From JAICMB01 sp963838885 (GTDB lineage Bacteria; Acidobacteriota; Terriglobia; Bryobacterales; Bryobacteraceae), in contig CAWITB010000011.1 of NCBI GenBank assembly GCA_963838885.1, positions 77,393-141,392 of the forward strand: a DNA stretch of 64,000 bases, read 5' to 3'. Numbering within the stretch: position 1 is the stretch's first letter; each line of letters begins with the position of its first letter. The notes under the pieces were generated by a model that saw nothing but the letters and a program-made list of their open reading frames with translations, ran no database searches and was not told the DNA's origin. The translations under genes and the position numbers were made by a program. Positions 8,508-15,944 of the stretch are shown piece after piece.

Positions 8508-9428
8508 TTACCGAATGGGAACGGCGTTCTCCTGAACGAATTTGCGGATCGGATCTTCGGGCGGCCCGATATAGTGGAACTGCTCGGCGTATTCCAGGCC
8601 GTACTTGCGGCCGAGATCGCGATCATTTTTTAAAACCAGCTCCTTAACGTATTCGCGATTGGCCGTGGCGTCGTCGTTGCCGAGAATAGCGAGCTTGCGC
8701 CCTTGGGCGGCCAGTGATGCGCGCAGCCGGGCTCCGTTTTCACCCGCCGGTCCCTGCGTTTTATTTACGAGATTGGCGCGCACTTTGCCGTCGATCGTGG
8801 AGGAGATATCAACGACGCGGTTGACCAGCTGCGGACCGCGCGCGAAGTAGTATTTGGTCGTGACCGAGTGCGGCTCGATCCCGGCGGCGAACTGCTCCGG
8901 ATAATCCTTGTCCATCCCGGCCATCCAGCACGCCGCTTCCACGCACTCGGCCGTGACATAGTGATCGGGATTCTCCTCGTAATGACCCCACGGATCGTAT
9001 GAGAGGATCGTATCGATTTTGAGCAAACGGAACAGGAAGATCAGCCGCGAGCGCAGCTCCGGCTTCGATATCCCGTCCATTTGATGATTACCGTAATTGA
9101 GGCTGAAGGCGCGCTTGAACCCCATTACCTTGACCAGCTCGGCGACATCGCGGTCGTTGGACAATTCCGTCTCGGCGATCGTGCCGGCGCCCGCCAAATC
9201 GTCGTTCGTAATGCGGATCAGGTAGCCCGTGTAGCCTTCGTTCATGAGCTTGAGCGTCGTGCCGCCGGCAAAGATCGGAATATCGTCGGCGTGGGGTTGA
9301 ATGGCCGCCAGTGCCTTGCCGGCATAGGGCCGTCCAGGGCGGTCGCGCTCGATGATAATTTCGGGCTCGGGAGCGGCGGCTTTGGCGAGGCCCGCCGTCA
9401 GGAGCGCGAGGAATTCACGCCGGTCCAT
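8508..9428 (-). CDS. PIG-L (LmbE-like) family deacetylase
   Basis: 306 aa. The N-terminus MDRREFLALLTAGLAKAAA carries a twin-arginine-like motif, so export is likely. The family zinc motif PHADD is at residues 45-49 (AAIQPHADDIPIFAGG), with YDPWGHYEENPDH later supplying the second His cluster. Members hydrolyse N-acetyl groups from sugars or related substrates using Zn. The substrate here cannot be told from sequence. Length and motif order are normal and the frame is intact. Confidence 0.85.
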   Translation of the reverse strand: MDRREFLALLTAGLAKAAAPEPEIIIERDRPGRPYAGKALAAIQPHADDIPIFAGGTTLKLMNEGYTGYLIRITNDDLAGAGTIAETELSNDRDVAELVKVMGFKRAFSLNYGNHQMDGISKPELRSRLIFLFRLLKIDTILSYDPWGHYEENPDHYVTAECVEAACWMAGMDKDYPEQFAAGIEPHSVTTKYYFARGPQLVNRVVDISSTIDGKVRANLVNKTQGPAGENGARLRASLAAQGRKLAILGNDDATANREYVKELVLKNDRDLGRKYGLEYAEQFHYIGPPEDPIRKFVQENAVPIR

Positions 9429-9442
9429 AGCCGAATTATACG

Positions 9443-9871
9443 CCGAACGGGCCAGAAGCTATTCGGCGCAGCATGGCCACCGGGTTGATGCGTACCGCGC
9501 GAAGCAACGCTGGCAGCCTCGCCAGCGACGCCGCCGCAACGATAATCAGCCAGGGAGCAAGAGCATGCTCGGGTCCTTAGGCTTCGCGCCACAAAGCAAC
9601 GCCTCGATGTAGCGCGCCGACGTCATTCCAAGCGCGAGCCCCGCGGCCGCTCCCAGAGCGCCATGGCGAACATATCCACGGTGACACGCCGGGCGATATG
9701 GCCGGCTTGCGCTCCAGTCGCCATGCTAATGCCGATTTCGCGCTGCCGTAGCAGCACCGAATAGTCCCCCGCGGTAGAACCCGATGCCCGCGAGCAACAG
9801 CGCAACCACCGCGAAAAACAGCCTTGGCGGGAATCGGGTCTTGGCATACTCAGCGGAAAAATTAGGTACAC
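9443..9871 (-). pseudogene. Remnant of the C-terminal part of an ADOP/MacB-like permease
   Basis: Pieces of an FtsX C-terminal domain appear in order but in different frames. First comes DYSVLLRQREIGI-type text with SMATGAQAGHIARRVTVDMF. Next is a GLALGMTSARYIEALL segment continued by KPKDPSMLLLPG and a stop. Last is IIVAAASLARLPALLRAVRI with NPVAML. Intact acidobacterial permeases end with just this series (compare 14860-15161). At least two indels and one stop interrupt it, and the N-terminal 600 residues are gone. It is non-functional. Confidence 0.7.
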
Positions 9872-9952
9872 CCCATCCTAGAGAGGACGCCAGAAGCTTT
9901 TCATTCTGAACGAATCTGGCCGTAAGACGCGTCTAACCGCGGGAGGATGTTC

Positions 9953-10585
9953 ATGGCAACGAGAGCTCAGTCAAACGTCACGACCGATCACGACGAAATC
10001 CGGCAATGGGCGGAGACGCGGGATGCCCAGCCGTCCTGCGTCAAGGGAACCGGTAACGAAGGAGACATTGGAATGCTGCGGCTCGATTTCCCGGGGTTCA
10101 GCGGCGAAGAATCCCTGCAGCACATCAGCTGGGACGACTGGTTTGAGAAGTTCGACGAACGCAATCTCGCGCTTCTTTATCAGGAGATGACGGCGGGAGG
10201 GGCGCGGAGCAATTTCAACAAGCTCGTGAGCCGGGAAACCGCGCAGGCGGCGGAAAGCAAGGCCAAAGGCCGCTCCGCCACAACCGGCCGCTCCAAAACG
10301 GCGAGAGGGAAAGGAACCGGCGCCTCGGGGTCCCGGAAGGCCGCGAAGCCGTCCACGAGCGCGCGCCAAGCCACTAAATCGACCGCGAAGAAAGCATCGG
10401 CCTCACGGGCTGGTAGCGCTGCGAAACGGGCGGGAACGGCCAAAAAGTCAGCTTCGTCTTCGCGCGCAAGCACGGCTTCTCGTGGTGCGTCTGCGTCTCA
10501 GCGCAAATCACCGGCCGGCAAGCGGACGGGCCGCTCCGCCGCCCGGAAGACCACGGGGAAATCCAGTAGCTCCCGCTCCCGATGA
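9953..10585 (+). CDS. Protein with conserved N-terminal domain and histone-H1-like basic tail
   Basis: The start at ATG 9953 is chosen because GGGAGG at 9941-9946 leaves six bases. Residues about 8-95 form a compact acidic domain with DHDEIRQWAE, GDIGMLRLDFPGF, ISWDDWFEKFDERNLALLYQ and SNFNKLVSRE. I recall this pattern from widespread small conserved proteins. Residues about 96-210 are low-complexity Lys/Arg/Ser/Ala/Thr repeats like the C-terminal tail of histone H1, suggesting nucleic-acid binding. The tail length is likely variable between relatives. Function is inferred only. Confidence 0.7.
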   Translation: MATRAQSNVTTDHDEIRQWAETRDAQPSCVKGTGNEGDIGMLRLDFPGFSGEESLQHISWDDWFEKFDERNLALLYQEMTAGGARSNFNKLVSRETAQAAESKAKGRSATTGRSKTARGKGTGASGSRKAAKPSTSARQATKSTAKKASASRAGSAAKRAGTAKKSASSSRASTASRGASASQRKSPAGKRTGRSAARKTTGKSSSSRSR

Positions 10586-10591
10586 ACGAAA

Positions 10592-10614
10592 GCGGGCCAA
10601 GAACACTGGCCCGC
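10592..10614. terminator. Bidirectional terminator hairpin between convergent genes
   Basis: GCGGGCCA (10592-10599) and TGGCCCGC (10607-10614) form an 8-bp GC stem with a 7-base loop. It lies between the stop of the basic-tail gene (10585) and the stop of the convergent SRPBCC gene (10616). Confidence 0.55.
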
Positions 10615-10615
10615 G

Positions 10616-11455
10616 TTAACGCGCCAGACCCGCGGGCGTCCACGCCGGAGGGTCGCTGGCCGGGAAGGACTCTTCGGAGGCTTGGCCGACCTCGTCGCGC
10701 TGCCATCCGCGTCCGGCGTTGGCGCGAACCTTTGCCGCTTGCGCCTCGGCCGTCGGAATCGCGCCAGTCTCCATAAGCGCTTTGAACCTGCGCAGGTCTT
10801 CCGCGATTTGCTGCGAGGGTTCTTCTCCAAACAGCTTCGCTACCATTGCGCCGACGGCGCCCCCGGGCGGGTTGTATTGCAGCGCGATCTGCACAACCGT
10901 CTCGCCGTTGGGCGTGGACTTGAATTGTACCGACCCGGCGTTGTCTACATCGGATCCGGGCAACGATCGCCAGGCGATTAGATCGTTTTCCACCTCATTG
11001 ATGATCTCGGCCTTCCATTGCACGCTGCGTCCGGCGGGAGCCTTGGCCACCCAGTGGGAATGCTTGTTGTCAATCTCCTTTACCGATTCCAGATGCGCCA
11101 TGAACCGTGGAAGGTTTTCAAGATTGCGCCAAAAATGGTACAATCGCTCCCTCGGCTTATCAATGGTGGTAGTGGCATCCACGCGGACGCCAAGCTCATA
11201 GGGTATGCTCGCGTTGCGGCCCTTGCCGCGGAGATTGGTGCTCACGCCCAGAGCCTGATAAGCGGGACAGTGACCCGTGGCTCCGCGGTACGCCAGTGCT
11301 CCGCCCGCGACCGCGAGCGCCACCCCGCCCCAGGAGTTCTTCTGGAGCCCATAGATTGCAAGGGCTGCTCCGCCAAGAACCGAAGCCAGCCGCTCCGGTT
11401 GACTTACATTCTTGCTTTGTTGATGCCGCGGCGTGGCGGTGTTCGTAATAGGCAT
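10616..11455 (-). CDS. SRPBCC-family protein with N-terminal membrane segment
   Basis: 279 aa from ATG 11455 (MPITNTATPRHQQ), chosen for the GGAGG nine bases upstream. Residues about 25-75 hold two hydrophobic stretches (ASVLGGAALAIYGL, GGVALAVAGGALAYRG), a DUF2892-like pair. Residues about 100-230 form an SRPBCC/polyketide-cyclase-like fold starting at VRVDATTTIDKPRERLYHFW and containing LENLPRFMAHLESVKEID. The tail is hydrophilic. Such proteins bind small hydrophobic ligands; the ligand is unknown. Confidence 0.75.
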   Translation of the reverse strand: MPITNTATPRHQQSKNVSQPERLASVLGGAALAIYGLQKNSWGGVALAVAGGALAYRGATGHCPAYQALGVSTNLRGKGRNASIPYELGVRVDATTTIDKPRERLYHFWRNLENLPRFMAHLESVKEIDNKHSHWVAKAPAGRSVQWKAEIINEVENDLIAWRSLPGSDVDNAGSVQFKSTPNGETVVQIALQYNPPGGAVGAMVAKLFGEEPSQQIAEDLRRFKALMETGAIPTAEAQAAKVRANAGRGWQRDEVGQASEESFPASDPPAWTPAGLAR

Positions 11456-11581
11456 GCAGGTTGTCCTCCGTGCTTCGGTGGTGTGGGGGAGCACTTCTGA
11501 TGCCAACGCCCGCGCTCCAATGCGGCGTTGCACATACGGGAACTGGAGCGGCCGGGGCCGGAAAAAAGGTAATGCCAGAGG

Positions 11582-12160
11582 CTATCGAAGCTGCGCGAGA
11601 AGAGATTCGGCCTGCGGCTCCAGGTCCCGGTGCATCGCGACCACATCATCGAGCTGTTCGCGAGCCTCTGTAGGGTTACTCTCCGCCAGCAAGCCTTTCG
11701 CGAGATAATAGCGCGCCTGTTCGAGGTAAGGCGTATCGCCAGTGGCTATGACCTGGCGCAGTTCGCGGTTTCCAGCGGCAAACTTTTTCGTGAACAGATC
11801 ACAAATGCCGAGATAGAACCGCGCTTCCGCCGCATCGGGCTGACGTTTGACGACGGCTTCGAGGCTGTCAATGGCGCTTTGATAATCGCGCTGGGAATAA
11901 TTGGAGATCGCCGTTCGAAAATCGGGCGAATTGGCCGGCGCGCCACCCAGGTCGCGGTACGTGGGTGGATTGAAACGCCCCAGTTCCTCGTACCCATTCG
12001 CCGCCAGGCCGCCTCCCCGGCGCGGAGAAAAGCTCGCGGTGATGCCGTTTCCTTCCCGCCTCGATTGGAATACCGACCAGACGAAGATCCCGATGGCGCA
12101 CAGCATAACTATGGCGGTGCCCCAATAAATCCAGAACCACGGTTCGCGTTTGGGCTTCAA
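11582..12160 (-). CDS. Membrane-anchored TPR protein
   Basis: 192 aa. It has one N-terminal membrane helix (about 10-30, WIYWGTAIVMLCAIGIFVWS). Two or three TPR-like repeats follow (RTAISNYSQRDYQSAIDSLE, DAAEARFYLGICDLFTKKFA, PYLEQARYYLAKGLLAES). It probably scaffolds a complex on the outer face of the inner membrane. Its start lies 45 bases from the tandem palindromes at 12205-12238, and it is divergent from the peptide/permease locus, so both may share one regulator. Confidence 0.7.
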   Translation of the reverse strand: MKPKREPWFWIYWGTAIVMLCAIGIFVWSVFQSRREGNGITASFSPRRGGGLAANGYEELGRFNPPTYRDLGGAPANSPDFRTAISNYSQRDYQSAIDSLEAVVKRQPDAAEARFYLGICDLFTKKFAAGNRELRQVIATGDTPYLEQARYYLAKGLLAESNPTEAREQLDDVVAMHRDLEPQAESLLAQLR

Positions 12161-12204
12161 CTGTCATTTTACCGCCAGGACCCGGGGAGCGCGCCGGTTT
12201 GGAA

Positions 12205-12238
12205 TATCCGATCGGATAGACCTATCCAATCGGATAGG
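12205..12238. promoter_or_regulatory. Tandem 14-bp palindromes, likely operator
   Basis: TATCCGATCGGATA (12205-12218) is a perfect palindrome. TATCCAATCGGATA (12223-12236, extended by CC/GG to 12221-12238) is the same site with one central change. The centres are 18 bp apart, close to two helical turns, as expected for cooperative binding by a dimeric repressor. The sites sit between the divergent TPR gene and the peptide genes. The binding protein is not identified. Confidence 0.6.
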
Positions 12239-12409
12239 CGATGGAACCGTTGCGCGGGGCCGTCCTGCGTGGGCTCCTAAGCGTCGCGATCAAGCGGAAT
12301 CAGTAATTTACCTAGATCGGACTGAGGCGTTCTCTGTAGTACGAAAGTTGGTCAGGCGATTGCCTTAGAAAGAGCGTCAGCCACTACAAAATAAAGGAAA
12401 AATAAAAAA

Positions 12410-12460
12410 ATGAAAATTAAAACGAATGTAAAGTCCGGCGGCGCCGTTTGGGGCGATTAG
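12410..12460 (+). CDS. 16-residue peptide gene, first copy
   Basis: Reads MKIKTNVKSGGAVWGD and stops at TAG 12458-12460. AAGGA lies about 11 bases before the ATG. A second gene for a near-identical peptide follows 61 bases later. The two share 12 of 16 residues, and four of the shared codons differ only at the third base (Ile3, Thr5, Gly10, Ala12), so selection acts on the peptide. The lysine-rich start and the AVWG end suggest a secreted or modified peptide. GGGGC/GCCCC overlaps its stop codon as a small hairpin. Function unknown. Confidence 0.6.
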   Translation: MKIKTNVKSGGAVWGD

Positions 12461-12521
12461 GCCCCGCGGAGCTCGAACACGCACGACGCCAATAAAAAAC
12501 CACTAAAGGAAAGGAGAAGCC

Positions 12522-12572
12522 ATGAAAATCAAAACTCGAATCAAGTCCGGAAGCGCGGTTTGGGGCACTTAG
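12522..12572 (+). CDS. 16-residue peptide gene, second copy
   Basis: Reads MKIKTRIKSGSAVWGT, ending at TAG 12570-12572. It has an excellent ribosome binding site, AAGGAG, five bases before the ATG at 12522. It differs from the first copy at positions 6, 7, 11 and 16 (N/R, V/I, G/S, D/T). The intact MacB-like permease starts 111 bases downstream, with a hairpin between. This pairing makes an exported-peptide system plausible, but I see no modifying enzyme or peptidase next to it. Confidence 0.65.
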   Translation: MKIKTRIKSGSAVWGT

Positions 12573-12610
12573 TAAGCTCCTGCGAGACATCTTTTTGCGA
12601 CCACAGATCT

Positions 12611-12644
12611 GGACCGCGGCCTCTTCCACCAGGGGACGCGGTCC
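12611..12644 (+). promoter_or_regulatory. GC hairpin between peptide genes and permease
   Basis: GGACCGCG (12611-12618) pairs perfectly with CGCGGTCC (12637-12644) across an 18-base loop and is followed by AAAATATTTT. It could be a partial terminator that makes the peptides more abundant than the permease, or an RNA-stability element. The AT run is not a clean T tract. Confidence 0.45.
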
Positions 12645-12683
12645 AAAATATTTTGGCCCTTAATAATGCAATAGACTCGATAA

Positions 12684-15161
12684 ATGGATCCGTTTTTGTC
12701 ATCCTTACTGAGCGACGTTCGATATTCCTGCCGCGTGCTGCTGCGGAATCCCGGCCCGACGCTGATTGCCGTGCTCGCATTGACGCTCGCGATTGGCGCC
12801 AACACCGCCATTTTCAGCGTCGTCGACGGAGTGTTGCTGCGGCCGTTACGCTATACGGATCCGCAGAGGCTGGCGGTCCTCTGGGAGACGAACCTTAGCA
12901 AAGGAATTCGCGAGTTCGACGTCACGGCTCCCGATTATCGCGACTGGAAAGAGCTACAGCACTCTTTCGAGCGCATCGCGGCCTTTCGCGCCCAGCCCTC
13001 GATCCTGAGTGGACGCGGCATTCCGGAGCGCCTCGAGACAGCCCTGGTATCGCCTGGCATTTTTGAGCTGCTGGGGGCGCGCGTATGGCTCGGCCGTCCC
13101 TTTCAACCCGGCGAAGACGTGCCGGGACGCAATCATGTCGCGGTTCTGAGTCACGGTCTGTGGCAGCGACGTTTCGGCGGTGACGCCGCGGTCCTCGGCA
13201 AGTCGTTGACCCTCGATGGGAACGACTACATTGTCGTGGGCGTCACCGCTCCTGGGTTCCGGCTGCCTGATACAACGGCCGAGATCTGGCTTCCCTACAC
13301 TCTCGACGCCAAGGAACTGCTGGAGATGGGCGATAAGAATCCGGCGCATGCGGCGCGCTCGGCGATGCACACGCTTAAGGTGATGGGACGTTTGAAGCCC
13401 GGCGTGAGCGTGGAGCGGGCGCGCGCGGAGATGCAGTCCATCGCGCGGGGACTGGAGCGGGAGTATCCGGACATCAATGCGGGCTGGAGCGCGAACGTGG
13501 TTCGCATGGATGAACAGATGGTGGGCGACATCCGTCCCACTCTGTTAACGCTGCTTGGCGCGGTTGGCTTCGTGCTCCTCATCGCGTGCATGAACGTGGC
13601 AAACCTGCTGTTGGCGCAAAGCCGCGCGCGGCAGAAGGAGATTGCGGTGCGGCTGGCACTGGGGGCGGGGAAATGGCGCATCATGCGTCAACTGCTGACG
13701 GGAAGCCTGTTGCTTTCCGTTGTTAGCGGCCTGCTGGGCCTGGCGCTGGCCTACTGGGGCGTGCGCGCGCTGGTGGCGCTTAGCCCGGCTAACCTGCCAC
13801 GGCTCGACGAGGTAAAAGTCGATGGTCGCGTGCTGGCATTCACGCTGCTGGTATCGCTCCTCACGGGCGTGCTATTCGGCATCGGACCGGCGATCGTGTC
13901 GGCCAGAAACCGCTTGAACGAGGTCTTGAAGGCCGCCGGCCGCAGTTCCATGGCTAGCGTCCGGGCACGGCGCCTGGGGCGCACGCTCGTGGTTGCGGAA
14001 GTGGCTCTATCAGTGGTGCTGCTGGCCGGCGCGGCGCTGACGATCCGCAGCTTCGCGGAGCTGCAGGGCGTCGATCCGGGCTTTCGTCCGGATCATTTGC
14101 TGACCATGCGGTTGGCGCTGCCGGAATCGCGCTACGACGGGGCCAAAGTGGGTCAATTCTATGGCCGGCTGATCGACCGCGTGCGGAACGTTCCAGGAGT
14201 GCTGCTGGCCGGCATCGCGCGCGATCTGCCTTTGAGCGGGAGCGATCCGAGCCTGAACTTTATCGTGGAGCATCGCCCGGCCCTGGCCTCGAGCGATCAG
14301 CCGCGTGCGAAATATCGCGCCGTCAGCGCGGATTATTTCGCCGCCATGGGGATTCCGCTTTTGAAGGGACGCTTCTTTACCGCCGCCGACGGAGCGAATA
14401 CTCCGACCATCGCGATCGTCAACGATACAATGGCGCGGCGCTTCTTCCCCAACGAGGAACCGTTGGGAAAGCGCATTCAGAGCGGCTTTGAGGGCAGTCC
14501 CTGGTGCACCATCGTCGGCGTAATCGGCAATGTCAAGCACGCCGGGTTGGACGCCGAGACAAACGCCGAGATGTATTATCCGTATTTGCAAGTGCCGCCT
14601 TCGTTCATGAGCTTCGTGGAGGGAACGATGACGCTGCTGGTGCGCACCGGAGCGGAGCCGGCGCCGATGGCGCGCGCCATCGCGGGTCAGGTGCAAGCGC
14701 TCGACCCTGAGGAGGCCGTTTTTCAGGTCGCCACCATGCAGGACCTGCTGCAAGGCTCGGTGGCGCAGCCGCGCTTCCGGGCATTTCTGCTCGGCATTTT
14801 CGCGCTCGTCGCGTTAGTGCTCGCCGTAAGCGGGCTATATGGTCTGATTTCCTATTCCGTGAGCCAACGGTCGAACGAGTTGGGCGTGCGCGCGGCGTTG
14901 GGCGCTCAAAAAGGCGACCTGCTGCGATTGGTTTTAGGCGAAGGCGCGCGACTGGCGATCGCGGGAGTTGCCGCCGGAGTGGTGCTGGCGCTGGCTTTGG
15001 CGCGCACCGTTTCGAAACTGCTCTACGGAGTGAAACCGCACGATCCGTTGACGTTCGTCGCCATCCCGGCGCTACTTCTCGCCGTCGCTCTGTTGGCGAG
15101 CTACGTGCCGGCGCGGCGGGCGACGCGCACCGATCCGACCATCGCGCTGCGCCAGGAATAG
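12684..15161 (+). CDS. ADOP-type ABC permease (MacB/FtsX, duplicated)
   Basis: 825 aa. A short cytoplasmic start (MDPFLSSLLSDVRYSCRVLL) precedes the first helix. The MacB-like periplasmic domain (about 50-250) ends at a first FtsX block with TLLGAVGFVLLIACMNVANL and IAVRLALGAGKWRIMRQLL. A second periplasmic domain (about 440-690) and a second FtsX block follow, with LGVRAALGAQKGDLLRLVL. The end is SYVPARRATRTDPTIALRQE. This is the internally duplicated permease found in large numbers in Acidobacteria without a linked ATPase; none is present here. The start lacks a strong ribosome binding site. The two peptide genes just upstream may encode its cargo, which is inference. Confidence 0.85.
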   Translation: MDPFLSSLLSDVRYSCRVLLRNPGPTLIAVLALTLAIGANTAIFSVVDGVLLRPLRYTDPQRLAVLWETNLSKGIREFDVTAPDYRDWKELQHSFERIAAFRAQPSILSGRGIPERLETALVSPGIFELLGARVWLGRPFQPGEDVPGRNHVAVLSHGLWQRRFGGDAAVLGKSLTLDGNDYIVVGVTAPGFRLPDTTAEIWLPYTLDAKELLEMGDKNPAHAARSAMHTLKVMGRLKPGVSVERARAEMQSIARGLEREYPDINAGWSANVVRMDEQMVGDIRPTLLTLLGAVGFVLLIACMNVANLLLAQSRARQKEIAVRLALGAGKWRIMRQLLTGSLLLSVVSGLLGLALAYWGVRALVALSPANLPRLDEVKVDGRVLAFTLLVSLLTGVLFGIGPAIVSARNRLNEVLKAAGRSSMASVRARRLGRTLVVAEVALSVVLLAGAALTIRSFAELQGVDPGFRPDHLLTMRLALPESRYDGAKVGQFYGRLIDRVRNVPGVLLAGIARDLPLSGSDPSLNFIVEHRPALASSDQPRAKYRAVSADYFAAMGIPLLKGRFFTAADGANTPTIAIVNDTMARRFFPNEEPLGKRIQSGFEGSPWCTIVGVIGNVKHAGLDAETNAEMYYPYLQVPPSFMSFVEGTMTLLVRTGAEPAPMARAIAGQVQALDPEEAVFQVATMQDLLQGSVAQPRFRAFLLGIFALVALVLAVSGLYGLISYSVSQRSNELGVRAALGAQKGDLLRLVLGEGARLAIAGVAAGVVLALALARTVSKLLYGVKPHDPLTFVAIPALLLAVALLASYVPARRATRTDPTIALRQE

Positions 15162-15166
15162 ATCAA

Positions 15167-15551
15167 TCATTTAATTCTGTAAGCGAACGCATCCTCGACA
15201 AAGCGATCGCCGATCATGTGTCCACCAATGCGCGTACCTTCGATGATCTTGTATTTCGTATAATGGCGGCGCAGCGCGCGAATGAAAGGGTCCGTCATGC
15301 TCATGATGAACAGAGGGGGTGTTTGGCGGACAGCAATATTGGCCGGCATCCAACGCTTTATGGACCAATCCATATGCGTCCTGGTAGCGTTCTGTCTCGA
15401 GCGAGCGGGCCGCCAGCACGTAGCGCCAATCTTCGTACTCGGGAAGAATGGCCCACATCGCTACGCTGACCTTCAGGCCGGCGTGGTCCAGAGCTTGCAG
15501 GACCTTTTCGCCCATGGCAAGATCCGGGCCGATCAATGCCGCCTTACCCAA
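15167..15551 (-). pseudogene. Partner gene of a HEPN protein, broken by one frameshift
   Basis: Starts at 15551 with MGKAALIGPDLAMGEKVLQA and contains LKVSVAMWAILPEYEDWRYV. The frame then shifts at about 15342 (one extra base in GCCGGCC) and continues as NIAVRQTPPLFIMSMTDPFI and RIGGHMIGDRFVEDAFAYRI to a stop at 15167. Together it would be about 127 residues. It overlaps the end of the HEPN gene by 19 bases, as in many two-gene toxin-antitoxin-like units. I recall such proteins next to HEPN genes but know no named family. Confidence 0.55.
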
Positions 15552-15944
15552 GCCAGAACTCCATGATCGAGATTTCCAACTGCCTCCACGAGAGCCGCAG
15601 CGCGCTTCTTGTCATATGTAGCATACCGGCTTTGCTCCGACCAGGTTTCAACGACTTCCCAGAGGTTATGGAACACGTCATCCGTCTCAATTGCCTCCCT
15701 ATGGGCCTCTTCGAGTCCGGCCATTCTGACAAGCTCGCATCAGATTATGCGTATGGCTGCGGATCACCCGGCTCTTATCCGGGAAATCGTGCCTCATGGT
15801 TTGCCGTGCGATACATGCCTTGAGCTCGCATTCAACTGCATATCCAGCGAGATAGAACGCGCCGCTGTAAAAACCCGATTTGAGCAGGGATTGTGCTTCC
15901 TTGAGCCGGATGCGAGAGAGGTTCTGGAACTCCTTTCGGTTCAC
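15533..15944 (-). pseudogene. HEPN-domain protein, broken by one frameshift
   Basis: Begins MNRKEFQNLSRIRLKEAQSL and has GFYSGAFYLAGYAVECELKA, the hallmark start of HEPN (PF05168-like) helices. An extra base near 15725 (CGA-G-CTT) ends the frame. The next frame continues LVRMAGLEEAHREAIETDDV and WSEQSRYATYDKKRAAALVE to the stop at 15533. The full length would be about 136 aa, normal for the family. The start overlaps the stop of the oxidoreductase gene (ATGA), implying cotranscription. HEPN proteins are often RNases or nucleotide-binding partners in toxin modules. Confidence 0.7.

Noticed and set aside
12241..12306. A 21-codon frame (MEPLRGAVLRGLLSVAIKRN) just after the palindromes
   Set aside because: No ribosome binding site and no second copy or homologue, unlike the two 16-codon genes.
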